DNA of 64,000 nucleotides from Pseudorasbora parva (GCF_024679245.1 NC_090188.1:39921992-39985991), one strand, 5' to 3'; shown: positions 38,980-53,900, numbered from the stretch's first letter. The notes: generated from the letters alone by a model not told the origin. A program made the numbers and translations.

Positions 38980-40400
38980 CATTAGGACAAGGCCCTACAT
39001 CTGTTGCTTAATTGAAATAAGAAAAGTAGCAGTGTCTGGGATCTTGTTGGGCATTGTTGATGGGAGGGAGGGACGATCTCTAATGGGAGACAATCCAGGG
39101 GCACATTTAGCAAGCCCTCATAAAGTTGTGACCCTCCCACTGGTTTTACTGGGTTACCAGGGGGCTGGAGAGGGCCGTCCCAGCTGAATGACAGTTATCC
39201 AGAATAGGTCATAAAGCAGCAGAGGTTTGCAGCATTGGCGAGCCAACTGGGAGAATGAGCACAATGAGATGAAGCCTGATGCACCCTCTCAGGGTACAAG
39301 CCCGGGCTCTTTTCAGCCTCATTGTCTGGTGTGTGAGAGCCTGGTGCTGGTGGGCAGAAGGAGCAGCAACGCCTCATCAAGCTGCTGTGATTTCTCTTCT
39401 GAAGTGCCTGTGACAATGGCTGCTTAGGAGAGACTTAGAGGGAGACAATGCCGGACCACCAAGCATTTTACTGGGATAAGGTTCGGGACAGCCAAAAAGT
39501 GCCTCCTTTTTCCAAGCCCGCATGGCCTCATTTTAGATGAAAATCCTTTGGATGAGATCAATGTGTTTTCACGTTCTCGAACTGGCCGCCAGCACATCTG
39601 TATTTTGTCCATCATACCTCCCACCTTGCGGCCCAATGGCTAATGTGTAATTAATGAAACAACCGCCCTCATGTCGACTCGCACAATGGTGAGCGGGCGC
39701 TCCTCGGGACATGTTTTGGTGAATGAAAAGGCCAGCCCCTCTCTCCTTACATGTAACCCACCCTGGGCACAAAGCACCCTCCCCTGTATCCAGCTTAGCC
39801 GCAAAGCTTACATATTAATCTCTTCTCGCGGCTCCCCGTCTCGACGAAACCCTCATGCAAGCCTTCATTTTCTGGTCATGTGCACCCATTAGAAGGGGGC
39901 GAACCAGACACAGAGTGACACACAAAGCAGAATGGAGGCTACCAGGCTGAAACTGAGCTTGAAAAGAGACAAACAATTGCTGGCGCTGAAAGGGACAGTT
40001 AAAGTGAGACGGAGAGAGGCTGTGGAGTCCCGCGCCGGACTTTACGGCCAGCCAGGCTTGCGGAGTCGGCCTCTGTCGCTGGTTGAGGGCTGGGTGTGTT
40101 CTGAAAAGCTGGACTTGCTGGCCATCTGGCACATTTTAGCCTCTCGAGTGATGTTAAGGGCTGCTATAGGTGAAATCAAAGAATGAATGTGGACAAATCT
40201 GGCCAGAACAAAAGTGGAGTTTGTTTCGGTGTTTCGAAATCACTCGCCAGCACAAACTTTCCCCAAATACTTGCGGTTAAACACCTTCGAACTGCCCTTG
40301 GTCTGTGGCAATTGTATAACAGGTGTGTGTGCTCTGGGCCTCCAACAGCTCTTTTCTGGTTTATTCCATCCCATATGGAAGTTTAATGAATTACATATTG
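38980..40400. other. Unique GC-moderate block; candidate conserved regulatory region
   Basis: About 1.4 kb with no repeat structure, richer in G+C than the surroundings and with many short overlapping frames on both strands, none resembling a known protein. It contains CAGCTG/CAGATG E-box-type sites and 'cattgtctggtgtg'-like motifs. Enhancer function is inference from context. Confidence 0.3.
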
Positions 40401-40582
40401 GCCTGTAAGAGTGATATGTATACCTAAATATGTTATCTATAGGTTATGCAAAGGGACTGAAGGTAGATTTCCCGAAACTTTCCAAAAGCTTCCGGAAAGT
40501 TAAAAAAAATTCTAGAACGTTTCTGGAAACTTTGCTACTCTATAAGGCAATGAGTTTTTAAAATACCCATAGCATAACTTGT

Positions 40583-40583
<1 letters not shown>

Positions 40584-40675
<92 letters not shown>
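40584..40675. repeat. (TA)n microsatellite
   Basis: About 45 TA units. Confidence 0.97.
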
Positions 40676-40679
<4 letters not shown>

Positions 40680-40711
40680 AAGTTTATGAAAATAACATGT
40701 ATACCAAAATT

Positions 40712-41217
40712 CACTGTAAAAAGTGCTGGGTTCAGCCTGATGGGTCATTTTATTTAGTTATTGTTTAATATTTTTACCAAGTGCTGGGTAGTTTGTCCCG
40801 TAACCCAGCTGCTGGGTCATCACATACCTACACTGAGGGGAAATTGCTGATTTACACTAAAGTTCGTATTACATTGTATTCATATCAAGTTATTACTGAA
40901 CAAAGAGGAAAATGTCTGTAGTCTTGACATTTTAACTTTTTTTGTTTCCATGTATGTCACAGCTAACATCTGCCATGGGAACGCTAGCCAAACCACGCCA
41001 TTGAATACAAATACTGTATATAAACTGTTCCTGTCCTACATATAAAACAGACATTTTAGAGTGTATTTTTATCATTTAAAATGAAAAAAAGCAAATGGGT
41101 TAATGCATAAAACCCAACACGCTTGGTAAAAATAACCCAATATTTCCAATATTCACCAATCGCTGGGTTGCCAAATAACCCAGAAATGGTTGTTTATAAC
41201 CCAGCATTTTTAGAGTG
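40712..41217. mobile_element. CACTCTAAAAA-family MITE, copy 1
   Basis: Left end CACTGTAAAAAGTGCTGGGTT; right end AACCCAGCATTTTTAGAGTG. The interior has repeated 'gctgggt' / 'acccag' motifs. The left end is diverged. Confidence 0.7.
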
Positions 41218-43177
41218 TATGCATATATGTATTTCCTAATTATTAACATATCTATCTTTTATATTAACATATACTTAGTTTTGACATATAACCGTTTTTT
41301 GGATGGATGCATGCATAACATTTATATTTCATGTACCATATATCTCAAACATGCTTCTTTCGTATATTGAAGAGTCTGGGAAATATATCTGTCTGTGTAT
41401 GTATGTGTATATATGCATAAATAAATTATATTATAAATTATTAAGCATAAATTATCAATAATAAGTATGCCAGAACAACATAAATTAGGATTTTTTTAAT
41501 AATCTGTAATAAACCCATACATAAAAATAGAAAATATTGGGAATTTCAGTTATGGCATATAAGGGACTCATGGTCTCAAAATGTTTGTAATCATAATATT
41601 GTTGTTTTTATGTCATAGACATTAACATTGAACATCTCCAAATTAAAGGAGAAGTTTAATAATGATGCCTCAAACACTTTTCATGGGACTAAACCTGCAC
41701 GTAGAATAGATCTGTCTTATAGTTGTCTCTACATATTTAAGCTCTGATCAAAGAAAATATTTTAATATTGCACACACCTTTTAATATAATAATGTTGCAC
41801 TAATGTATGAGCTACAGCATTAACTGAATAAACATAATGTTTTGGAGCAAAATGAGTTATGGTATTTAACGGACCCTCCACCACTGTGGCCAATCGTTCA
41901 AAGAGTTCACTGAGACTGACAGCTTTGAAAAGTAAACTATACTTCACACTGCTCAATCTAAAGGGAAACATAAAGGTATCATTTTTCACACTGAAATGTT
42001 AATTTTTCTCATTTTGCCTAATGAATGCAAATGTCGTCTTTGAGGAAAATAACCCTGAAAATATTAATTAGAAAGCTCATATTCATTGTACTGCCTCTTA
42101 CACGCTCTTTAATTAGGGAGCTTTTATCGTTTGATCGCAATGATAATTAGATTTCTCCAATTTCAAGGTTTGTTTACTTGTAGGATAACAGAATATAGAA
42201 TCAAGGGATTTCAAAGATTCATTGATATCTTTCTCTCAGCAACCCTATGGCATCGAAAAAAAAAAAAAAAAAGAACAAACTTTTTCCCAGATCTGAAAAA
42301 ATGTGCAGACACAAAAAGTATATTGATCTGAAAATGTCCTCTTTAATCTGATTTAATTTGGTTGCTTAGAGAATCAGAAAGAAACGGTGCTCATATTAAA
42401 GTTGACAAATAACATGATATCATATATAGAGTAAAAATGATGGTTGCAATAAAATAAAATAAACAAAGATTATTAATGAAACTCTACATGTGTACAGTCA
42501 TCTGCAGAGGATCTTTTATGGGTTAGCCAGGCTGTTCTGGCATGGGTGAGCAGTAAATGGTGTCTGACAGAGGCCGATGTAATCCGGGGTCCAGCGCGTC
42601 ACCTATTGTCTGAGAGCACTGGGCCCTGGCTGGGGCTGGACGTCCCTTACTCAACCGTGCCGGTCTGTCAGCGTGCCAATAATGCCATCAGTACGGCCGG
42701 CTTCTGTGATACTGCGTATTAAACTGATGATCAACTCAACATGACTCACACACTTTCACACTGAATTTGGGGAGCAACGCTGTACATCTAAATTGCTAAT
42801 CTGAATTCTTGGACACTTTCTGGTTGTCAGTGCTACTCGTGATGAGACCCCGCACCTGTGGCTCCTCCGCTAGGACTCTTCTTTTAAACTTTACCTCTAC
42901 TAAAAATCACCTACTTTCCTGATGAATGGTGATTGCCAAAAGCTCTAGCATCATTTGTTTGCAGATGCAACTAGGTTTGATATTTTTTTATCTAGTGCAA
43001 TTGAATTCATCCATTTTTAAGAGTGGGTTAAAATCATTTTTGGAGCCAGTGTAGAAATTGAAAGAGCTGCAAATGTTGTGCTTTTAAATGCTTTTGACGT
43101 GTCTTAGTTATTGGTTTTACAACCCCGATGAATCAACCTTTTTAAAAAAATGACCCCGGTTTCACAGACAAGGCTTA
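41218..43177. other. AT-rich non-coding; candidate unique block 42490-42720
   Basis: 41218-42480 is AT-rich and unrecognised. 42490-42720 is unique, GC-rich ('ggtccagcgcgtcacctatt') with CATCTG-type E-boxes, a possible regulatory element. No gene. Confidence 0.35.
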
Positions 43178-43528
43178 AAGGGTTAGTTCACCCAAAGATG
43201 AAATTTCTTTGATTAATGACTCACCCTAATCTCGTTCCACACCCGTAAGACCGCCGTTCATCTTCACACACAGTTTGAGATATTTTAGATTTAGTCCGAG
43301 AGCTTTCTGTCCTTTGAATGTAAGTGTATGCACACTATACTGTCCACGTCCAGAAGGTAATGAAAACATCATCAAAGTGTCCATATGTCAGTGGGTTAGT
43401 TAGACTCTTTTGAAGCGTCGACAATACATTTTGGTCCAAAAATAAAAATAAATACCACTTTATTCAGCATTTATACAGCAAATATACAGTTAATGAAAGA
43501 AATTTCATGTTTGGGTGAACTAACCCTT
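43178..43528. mobile_element. Collapsed copy of the 38199 hairpin MITE
   Basis: Same ends (AAGGGTTAG...CTAACCCTT) with flanking TA at 43176-43177 and 43529-43530. The left arm is nearly identical to 38199-38480, but most of the right arm is absent, leaving 351 bp. Confidence 0.88.
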
Positions 43529-44150
43529 TACTTTACCCTTACTTTAGTGTGAGAGAGAGAAAACTATACTATTTAAAATACATTTATTTCATACTAAGTT
43601 TACTACAAATCCATTAACATGTTTACTGACATATCGCTTGAGTCTCTTTGGAGGACTTCTTTATTGCACAGAGCACATTTCTTAATATTAAGCCTATTGT
43701 GTTTTAATATCACTATTAGTAAGGATGGTATGATCTTTGTATAATCAGTTTTTAAATGCGTTATTTAAAGTGCATCTGAAGTATATTTGCAATAGTTCCT
43801 CTTTAGGACAGATCAACTTAAGTAGGTCTTTAGCTGAATGTTCATTAATGGTCTTATGAAGACCATTTAAAAAACCCAAAGCACATTTGAAAGTGCTATG
43901 CAGTGAAAAGATCCCATTGATGTTAAAGGTTCTTCATTAAAACTTGATTTGAAAAGTCATCTTTGGTTTATTAACTGTCACCATCCCACCATTTCAGTTT
44001 GGATTTTCAATTCAATGCAAAAAACTATAAAGTAATTTGTCAACTACAACTAACTCTTCTTAGAGTATTAGTAGACCGTTAGTATTAGTAGAATAAGTTG
44101 AAATTTAAATAAGTTTAAAATTTCAGCAAATATTAGACAGTCTATTAATA
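43529..44150. other. AT-rich non-coding
   Basis: Nothing recognised. Confidence 0.5.
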
Positions 44151-44637
44151 CACTCTAAAAATGCTGGGTTAAAAACAACCCAAGTTTGGTTGAAAATGGA
44201 GAAATCCAGCGGTTGAGTTGTTTTAACTCAGCGATTGGGTTAAATGTTTGCCCAAACTACTGGGTAGTTTTATTTAAATCAGCTATTGTTTAAAATACTG
44301 TGTTGCTTGATTAAAATGAACCTAAAGAAAGTTGGAAATTAACATATATTAATATGTTTAATAAATTAGCAATATTAATAATTTTCATGAATAATAATTA
44401 AACAATAAACATTTATTAAATTGCTTATTAAATGTTCACCTTTTAATTATTATTTTTGCTAATTAAATCTGTGTTTTGGGTTTATTTTTAGCTAGCCATA
44501 GGTCTAAATAAAACTACCCAGCAGGTTGGGCAAACATTTAACAACTGCCGGGTTAAATAAAAAACCAATCGCTGGGTCCATTTGTCTATTTTCAACCCAA
44601 CTTGGTTTGTTTTTTAACCCAGCATTTTTCTAGGGTG
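44151..44637. mobile_element. CACTCTAAAAA-family MITE, copy 2
   Basis: CACTCTAAAAATGCTGGGTT at the left, inverted at the right as AACCCAGCATTTTTCTAGGGTG. TA flanks both ends (44149-44150, 44638-44639). 487 bp, AT-rich loop. Confidence 0.85.
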
Positions 44638-44728
44638 TACTCTAATGAGAGTTAGTTGATAAGGTGCTTCTAGTCAACAGAGCGTCTGAAGTGCACCATC
44701 AAAATCACGTGTTACCTCCTCTTTTACA

Positions 44729-44942
44729 CACTCTAAAATATGCTGGGTTGTTTTAACCCAATGTTGGGTCAAATATCAACTAACCCAGCAATTGGGTTGT
44801 TTTAACAGAGCGATTGGGTTGTTTTAACCCTGCGGTTGGGTTAAATATTTGCTTAAGACAATTTGCTGGGTTAAAACAACCCAATTGCTGGGTTAGTCCA
44901 CATTTGACCCAACATTGGGTTGTTTTTTAGCCAAATTTTTTT

Positions 44943-44948
<6 letters not shown>
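44729..44948. mobile_element. CACTCTAAAAA-family MITE, copy 3
   Basis: CACTCTAAAATATGCTGGGTT at the left; the right end 'tttttttagagtg' runs directly into (GT)n. About 220 bp. It is close in sequence to copy 4. Confidence 0.8.

Positions 44949-44981
<33 letters not shown>
44946..44981. repeat. (GT)n microsatellite abutting a MITE end
   Basis: About 18 GT units starting within the MITE's terminal GTG. Confidence 0.9.
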
Positions 44982-44982
<1 letters not shown>

Positions 44983-45029
44983 CCTGTTTATGTGGTTTAT
45001 GAGGACACAAATTTGTATAACTACATGGG

Positions 45030-45436
<407 letters not shown>

Positions 45437-45515
<79 letters not shown>
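45437..45515. repeat. (GT)n microsatellite
   Basis: About 39 GT units. Confidence 0.97.
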
Positions 45516-47280
<1,765 letters not shown>

Positions 47281-47533
47281 CTTTTAAGTTTACAGAATTT
47301 CAAATCAATTTTATTGATTAGTCATTTTATTCTAAGTTGTCAAAAACATTAAGTTTGTCCCCATGCTTCTTCAAATTCAAAGCAATTCAAATGAAGGTTT
47401 ACATTTTAGGGCGGCTGAAATATTTGCCAGCATGTGGGCCTTAAAAAATGTCCCTGCAAAGACAGAGTGTAATGTTTACATACACAAAAATAATCATAAC
47501 AAACATACTATTGTGCACATTATTAACAGATCA

Positions 47534-47668
<135 letters not shown>

Positions 47669-47718
47669 CTAATCATGCTTTTTAATATTATTTTATATGA
47701 ACTAAAGTAATAATAATA

Positions 47719-47835
<117 letters not shown>

Positions 47836-47869
47836 CTTTTCTATGATGCATACCGATAAGCATACGGTA

Positions 47870-48064
47870 CACTCTAAAAAATGCTCTAAAACCCAATGTT
47901 GGGTCAAATATGAACTAACCCAGCGATTGGGTTGTTTTTATCCTGCGGTTGGGTTAAATATTTGCTTAAGACAACCCAATCGCTGGGTTAAACAACCCAA
48001 CTGCTGAGTTAGTCCATATTTGATCCAACATTGGGTTGTTTTTTACCCAGAATTTTTTAGAGTG
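47870..48064. mobile_element. CACTCTAAAAA-family MITE, copy 4, just upstream of the olig3 promoter
   Basis: CACTCTAAAAAATGC at the left and TTTTTTAGAGTG at the right, TA on both sides (47868-47869, 48065-48066). 195 bp, with paired 'acccaatgttgggtcaaata' arms. Its right end is about 290 bp upstream of the olig3 TATA box. Confidence 0.88.
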
Positions 48065-48224
48065 TATGTATATTTTGTGATTGCATACATAATGTGTGAG
48101 ATGAAATGAATGATGCAAGGTGCGATTGCGGAGTGACCCGGCATCGTTTCTAAAGTGTGGAGAAGTATTTGCAAAGTTTCGGAGGCTCCTGGGCTGAAGT
48201 GTCCCCCCATGGTGTCGGTACAAT

Positions 48225-48290
48225 GAATATGAATAGATGCTCCTTTGGTCAATGGGACAGTCAAAGCACACCGCTCCAGATAATGGGGAC
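48225..48290 (+). promoter_or_regulatory. Possible TCF/LEF-type site in the proximal olig3 promoter
   Basis: 'agtcaaagcac' at about 48259-48269 is the reverse of GCTTTGAC, one base off the TCF/LEF consensus core. 'cctttggtcaatggg' lies just upstream. Wnt/beta-catenin control of Olig3 is known in mouse spinal cord; the site assignment here is a guess from one short motif. Confidence 0.2.
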
Positions 48291-48354
48291 GTCATCCTAA
48301 CAAGACCGGTATGAATAGAGAGGCTCCTTTTGTTTGGCCCCTCTCGAGCAGCGC

Positions 48355-48362
48355 TATAAATA
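48355..48362 (+). promoter_or_regulatory. olig3: TATA box of olig3
   Basis: TATAAATA in a GC-rich context ('gcagcgctataaatactg'), 236 bases before the start codon. Transcription would start at about 48385-48392, giving a leader of about 200 bases that contains short (CA)n and (GA)n runs (48454-48494). Confidence 0.7.
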
Positions 48363-48590
48363 CTGAGTCCTGGGATGCGTCGCCACAGAGCAAAAGGGGC
48401 ATCAGCGAGTGAACCCGAACCAGGCGACACGGCCTCGGTCTACAGCGAGAGAGAGACACACACACACACACACGGAGAGAGAGAAAGAGAGAGAGGATCC
48501 AGTGGGATAAATCAGGTGATCAAGCAGGAGTGACTTGAGATAAAAACAAGACAAGAGAAAGACAACCTCCTACACAAGCGCAGACATAAA

Positions 48591-49361
48591 ATGAATTCGG
48601 ACTCCAGCTCCAGCAGAGCGTCCTCCCCAGACATGGATGGGATGTATCACCACCATCACCACCACCATCCACAGGACGGACGCCTGAACTCCGTGTCCTC
48701 CACGCAGAACGAGCTGCTCCAGAAGATGGCGAGCGAGCACATGTCCAAATCTCCCTCCGGCAGCAAGTACAAGCTGAAGAAGCAGGTGACCGAGCAGGAG
48801 ATCCAGCAGCTGCGCCTGAAGATCAACGGCAGGGAGCGCAAGCGCATGCACGACCTGAACCTGGCGATGGACGGGCTGCGAGAGGTCATGCCGTACGCGC
48901 ACGGGCCGTCCGTGAGGAAGCTCTCCAAGATCGCCACGCTCCTGCTGGCCAGAAACTACATCCTGATGCTGACCAGCTCCCTGGACGAGATGAAGCGGCT
49001 GGTGGGCGAGATTTACGGCGGCCACCACTCGGCGTTTCACTGCGGGACGGTGAGCCACGGCGCGGCGCATTCGGCGAGCGCGGCGCACCAGGTGCATCAC
49101 CCGCTCCTCGGGAGCGCGCTGTCCTCGTCCACCTCCTCGACGCTTTCGACCACTTTACCGGGACTTACTTCCATCAGGGCGCCGCACTCTCTGATGAAGA
49201 GCACCCCTGCACCCCCACTGCAGCTCGGGGGAACCTTCCAGCACTGGGCGGGCCTGCCGTGCCCCTGCACGATCTGCCAGGTGCCGCCACCTCCCCACCT
49301 CCCCATCACCTCCACAGGACTCACGAGGCTTTCCACAGAAAACAAGGACGTGATGAAGTGA
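48591..49361 (+). CDS. olig3: Oligodendrocyte transcription factor 3 (bHLH), single exon, intact
   Basis: 256 codons without intron. The start at 48591 gives the family N-terminus '[19 protein letters not shown]'. Residues 20-26 are seven His. The bHLH domain is about 75-135: the basic part '[12 protein letters not shown]' (79-90) has Glu82 and Arg85, the usual E-box contacts; helix 1, loop 'AHGP' and helix 2 '[20 protein letters not shown]' follow. '[14 protein letters not shown]'-type sequence comes after (136-152). A Ser/Thr-rich stretch (178-187) and a conserved C-terminal block '[20 protein letters not shown]' (216-235) lead to 'ENKDVMK'. The C-terminus and N-terminus fit Olig3 better than Olig2; the fish paralogue olig4 is the main alternative. 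Olig3 is a nuclear repressor that specifies dorsal spinal cord and hindbrain neurons. Slightly shorter than mammalian OLIG3. Confidence 0.93.
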   Translation: MNSDSSSSRASSPDMDGMYHHHHHHHPQDGRLNSVSSTQNELLQKMASEHMSKSPSGSKYKLKKQVTEQEIQQLRLKINGRERKRMHDLNLAMDGLREVMPYAHGPSVRKLSKIATLLLARNYILMLTSSLDEMKRLVGEIYGGHHSAFHCGTVSHGAAHSASAAHQVHHPLLGSALSSSTSSTLSTTLPGLTSIRAPHSLMKSTPAPPLQLGGTFQHWAGLPCPCTICQVPPPPHLPITSTGLTRLSTENKDVMK

Positions 49362-50305
49362 AGTGTGCACTGTGAATGGACTGGACTTTGCATGCTCTGT
49401 TTGTTTGTCTGTCTGTTTGTTTTTAGCCCTTACAAATTCACTACTTCGTCCTTGTAACAAGGATCTCATCGATTGCTTTGTAAGGTAACAACTTCACAGT
49501 TATGGAGTATGTGCTGCGTAACGCACTGTAAATAATGTCACTGTAAATGAGAGGAAATTGTTCTATTCGAAATGGAGTCTTATGTGTTTGAAGTTGCCCT
49601 GGAAACGCCAGCACTCCCCATTACGCGAATCTACTTTGGTAACCATATTGTCCGCCAAAAATACACATTACGCTGCCTTCATGCGCTCTCGGAAATGTGA
49701 TAATTCCGACTTTTTGAAGTCATTATTACGAGCTCATTGCATTGAAGTTTCAAAATGTGAGGGCGTTCATGTGCAATTGTTTTTATTTTATCAAGGAAAC
49801 TCGTATTTACGATCATTCCCAGAGCACGTGAAGGCAGCATTAATGTGGGATCTCCTTTGGCGCGAAGTCTGGGTACCATGGTGAACTTGCGTAAAGCTAC
49901 CTGTTGATCATGTGATCGCGTGCATGCATCTTCCCGCAAAGGGCATGAAAAGACCCACATGTTCCTTGTAACAAGGATTGTGAAATGGCATTTCAGATGA
50001 AAACTGTTCGGCTGTGGATTTAGTTCGCGCTAGAGTGTTATGATAATATCTCTTTCGATTGTTTTATTGAGTAATAGCTGAACCTTCAGTCGTGTTATTC
50101 CTGTGTCGTGTCTTTATTTGAGACTCTTCAGCATGCCATCGATCTTTGAGCATGATCTTTTCTTTTCTTTTCCTGGGACAATTTTGTTATTCCAGAGAGA
50201 TTGCCGTGGTCTTTATTTTTGTACATTCTTGTTGACAAATGAGATATTTATTATTGCCCAGTGTTCCTGGACGAAATTTCAATAAAATGTTGCTGTATAA
50301 AAAAA
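49362..50305 (+). other. olig3: olig3 3' UTR with polyadenylation signal
   Basis: From the TGA to just past AATAAA at 50281-50286, which is followed about 20 bases later by 'aaaaaaagaaagttgttctgt'. An identical 'ccttgtaacaaggat' 15-mer palindrome occurs at 49451 and again at 49964. A 108-codon frame at 49558-49884 falls inside the UTR and resembles no known protein. Confidence 0.65.
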
Positions 50306-50797
50306 AGAAAGTTGTTCTGTACATTTTCTAAAATATTACATGTGTGCCTTATATAGTTATTATTACGACTGCATTTCAAAAGAAAAATCCTCATTTCTGC
50401 TCCTGCATCAAAATGATTACTGATTATATGTTTGCTATATAAAAGTGCGTTTAATGTAGCCTACAATCGAATATTTTGCAAAAAACATAATTCGTCAGAC
50501 AGAAATCCTTGCCTTGGCCTCTCAACATAAAGATAAATTAATTCATATATAGAAATACAGAATGAAAATCAAAAAGATGGAATGTCCTTAAAGATTTAAT
50601 TTGTGCATGCTATAAGCGCCTGAATTAGACTAATGTAAAATATGAAATATGAAGTCAAAAATACGGCTTCAATGACAGCGACAAAATAAAAATCGACATG
50701 TTTTACACATAAATATGATTATGAAATTGTGACAGCAAAATGCACTGTATGAGAAAAATTAATGAGTAAAAACCGAAAATAAGACAAATAGTGTGTC

Positions 50798-50942
50798 TAA
50801 CATTCTATATCAATATGAACATTCTATATCAATATGAACATTCTATATCAATATTCTATATCAATATGAACATTCTATATCAATACGAAGATTCTATATC
50901 AATATGAACATTCTATATCAATATGAACATTCTATATCAATG
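50798..50942. repeat. Minisatellite, 19-bp unit CATTCTATATCAATATGAA
   Basis: About seven to eight units, one shortened ('atattctatatc') and one with 'tacgaag', about 500 bp downstream of the olig3 poly(A) site. Confidence 0.92.
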
Positions 50943-53900
50943 CATCTCACATTCCATTTCTATACGAACATTCTGTTCTACACAATATATAATGCCTATA
51001 ATAAGAACAAGAACAGTTTTAAATAAAATTACAATCATAATAATATTAATTTTATATTTTATTCTAAGGGTCACCGTGCTTATTTGGGTAATCTATTTAG
51101 GTTTTTTAATTTATTTTTTTAAATTGCTGTAGGAAATATCATCTTATTTATTACGGATGGTATCCCTAAATATTGCCTTCAGTCTATCAGCGTAAGGCAG
51201 TAAATCCTAAAACTGCACTGGACACATTTGAAACACAAAGGCCGTCGTCCCTCGGGTCCTTTCACCGTCCCACAGACTCCGTGCAGCAGCTGAATGTATG
51301 TTTGTAGAGATTACAAGTTAATTGTTCATATGGGAATGGGAGAAGAAAACATCAGAGAGCGCGTGCGGATTACAGGACCCTAAATGATATTCAGGACTCT
51401 ATTCTTGAGGGATGTAAATGAGGCGAAGGATTAAAAAGCTCTTTGTAACTAACTCGTTGAGGGGCTCAAGTCCCTTTTTTAGACAAGTAACAAGAAGAGC
51501 CTGGGCGAGCTAGTTTTACACTTTGTTTTAGGGAGTACAAACAGTGTGTGAACACCGGCCAGGACTCGAGCCAGATGGACCGGGAAACGCCGCGCTCGCG
51601 TAATTGGGTTCGTTCTACTGTGCAAAGCATTCGCCTCATGTCTCCGCTGATTTTCACAATCAGAGAGTTATTATTTGTCGTTATAGTTAATAAACTGGGT
51701 TGAGTAGATCGCTCGATGATCACGCTTTATTCAGTGTTCCTGTTACAATGCGTTCGTGCGTGAAAGGAGGAAGTTCGTGTGTGGGTTTTAGGTTAGATTC
51801 GGTTCCAGTATATTTTATGTATTTTTCTCAGCATCCTAATCACTTTACATATAGGATGAAATAGATCTATAAGGTAAAAAAAAATCAGTAGCCTGTAGAA
51901 AATGCACATATCATGTTAAAGAAATGATACCAAACACATTGTAATCACTGTTAACTTTGCTTACATGATGGAATATCATTCATCTCACAAGTTATTTGGA
52001 CAAAAATTACATGTAACCAAATTCAAGATTATTTTGGCTAAAAGTGGTCTACTCATAGCCGGACTATATCAGGTCTATAGTTAACCTAGACGGTGAAATG
52101 ACGGCTTTTGCTTGCTGGGAAAGAAAGTAGGCTATTCTTCATGCGTTTCCATTCTGAACTCCTATAAACAAGTCAAAGAGAATTATAAATAAATGGAGCA
52201 TTACAATTCGATGTTGACCATCCCCGTGTATTCTGGAGTTGCCCCAAAATATTACCTGTCTAAGAACATGGTTTTGATGGAGATACACAATATTTTGGGA
52301 TATGAAATACCAATAAATGTCAACATTTTTTCCTGAAACACCACGCGTCCTGTGCTGAGAAGAGATTTATATCTTGTTAATATAGTAAGAGTAGCATGTA
52401 AGAAGAGTTATTAAAAGGCATAATCCGGATATCATGGTGAATTGTTAAAGAAATATACACTAATAAAAATAAATAATCGAGGCTGTGCAATATAAAAAGT
52501 ATATAAATATATTAAGGTAAATTTACTTAAAATATTTACTGCTCGATTTGGCTGATGCAATAAATCCCTTTCACCTGATGACGACATATTTTTCCCATAT
52601 TGCAACATTAATCTAGCCATTTTAGGGTATCATTTTAACAGTTTCTTGCTTTTGAATCATCTGCTCACATCTTGTTATAATCTTGTCTTTATTAATTTCC
52701 TTGTTTGGAAGGTCGTGCGTGTTTTAGTTTTGCTGCTGAAATGGACGCACTCACTCAAAACGATGATGTTTGCTGCTTGTTCATTATTGTATTTAAATGA
52801 ATATTTTGTCACAACTTAATTTTATTGACTAAAATTTACTTACTGAGGGTAAGCGTACTTTTCTAGTTCCCAGAATGCTTTGCATGGGATCTAATAGGAA
52901 GAGAACTTTAATTTATCTTCGAGTGATTTTAGGTAAGATAAATGAAGTTGGGATCTATTAAGTTGGGATTTAGAAAAGTTGTTGTCATGTTGGAGTTTGG
53001 GGGGTTACGACAGGCTGACGACAGGTAGGTGCAGCAGTATTGTGGTCAGTCTCTACTGCATACTGCTTATTACATATAATGAAATAGAACTAATGCATGC
53101 CGTGCGAAAGGGTTTTCATCTATTGTTTTATAACTTACTCAGTTGAATTATGTTTCTGCTAAACAAAACATTTGAGTTTTAGTTTTACGAGGAAAATTAC
53201 GTTGAAATGACTTAAGGGTGCATGTTGAAGACATGTAAAGCTAGGCCTTATCCATATCTTGAACACAATTTATTTTCCTTCTATAATTAAAGCATTAAAG
53301 TATTAAAAGGGATTTAAGGGAATACTGAATGGTAAAGTAAGTTCCTGGTCTAATTATATATTTGTGAAGTAATCAAAAAAATTCCAAACGTTGGAATCGT
53401 CCCCCTCAATGCCAATGGTGGTTATAACTCTGATTAAAGTCTATCCGGTCAAACGCAAATTAGATGTGTTCAAAATACTTAGAAGTCTGACACATTCAAT
53501 TTTTTGAGTGAAACCAAAGCAATATTTTTCTACAGTGTAGGCCTGCAATATGGAAGGTTTTTCCTTCCTATTTTCAACTATTTCTAAAACACTAGAAGAA
53601 ATGGATTGAGAACTGTAAACAATCAGTGACTGTAGCCATATGTGAATACTAGCCCCAAAACAGAATGTATAGGCTGTTTTATTGTTTTTCCCCTCTTTTT
53701 TCCTGTTTCCCCCTATATGTCATTTTCTTTTTCTTTTTTAAAGAAAAAAAGTAAAATTCCAGTAAAAATTTTATTTTTTTTAATTTATTTTTTACAAAGC
53801 CTTCAAATAATGAAGGGCAGGCCCGATGATCAATTTTATGTTCAATTCCGATTCGTATGTAAGGGATACCTGTTACACGTTTGGTGATTTAACTGAAGTT

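Noticed and set aside
39195..40408. Cluster of overlapping 65-105-codon frames on both strands
   Set aside because: GC-rich DNA gives long chance frames; none shows a domain, a consistent start or splice structure. Treated as a candidate regulatory block instead.
48570..49100. 176-codon open frame on the - strand over olig3
   Set aside because: Shadow of the GC-rich olig3 coding sequence; no domain, and the + strand frame is a clear bHLH gene.
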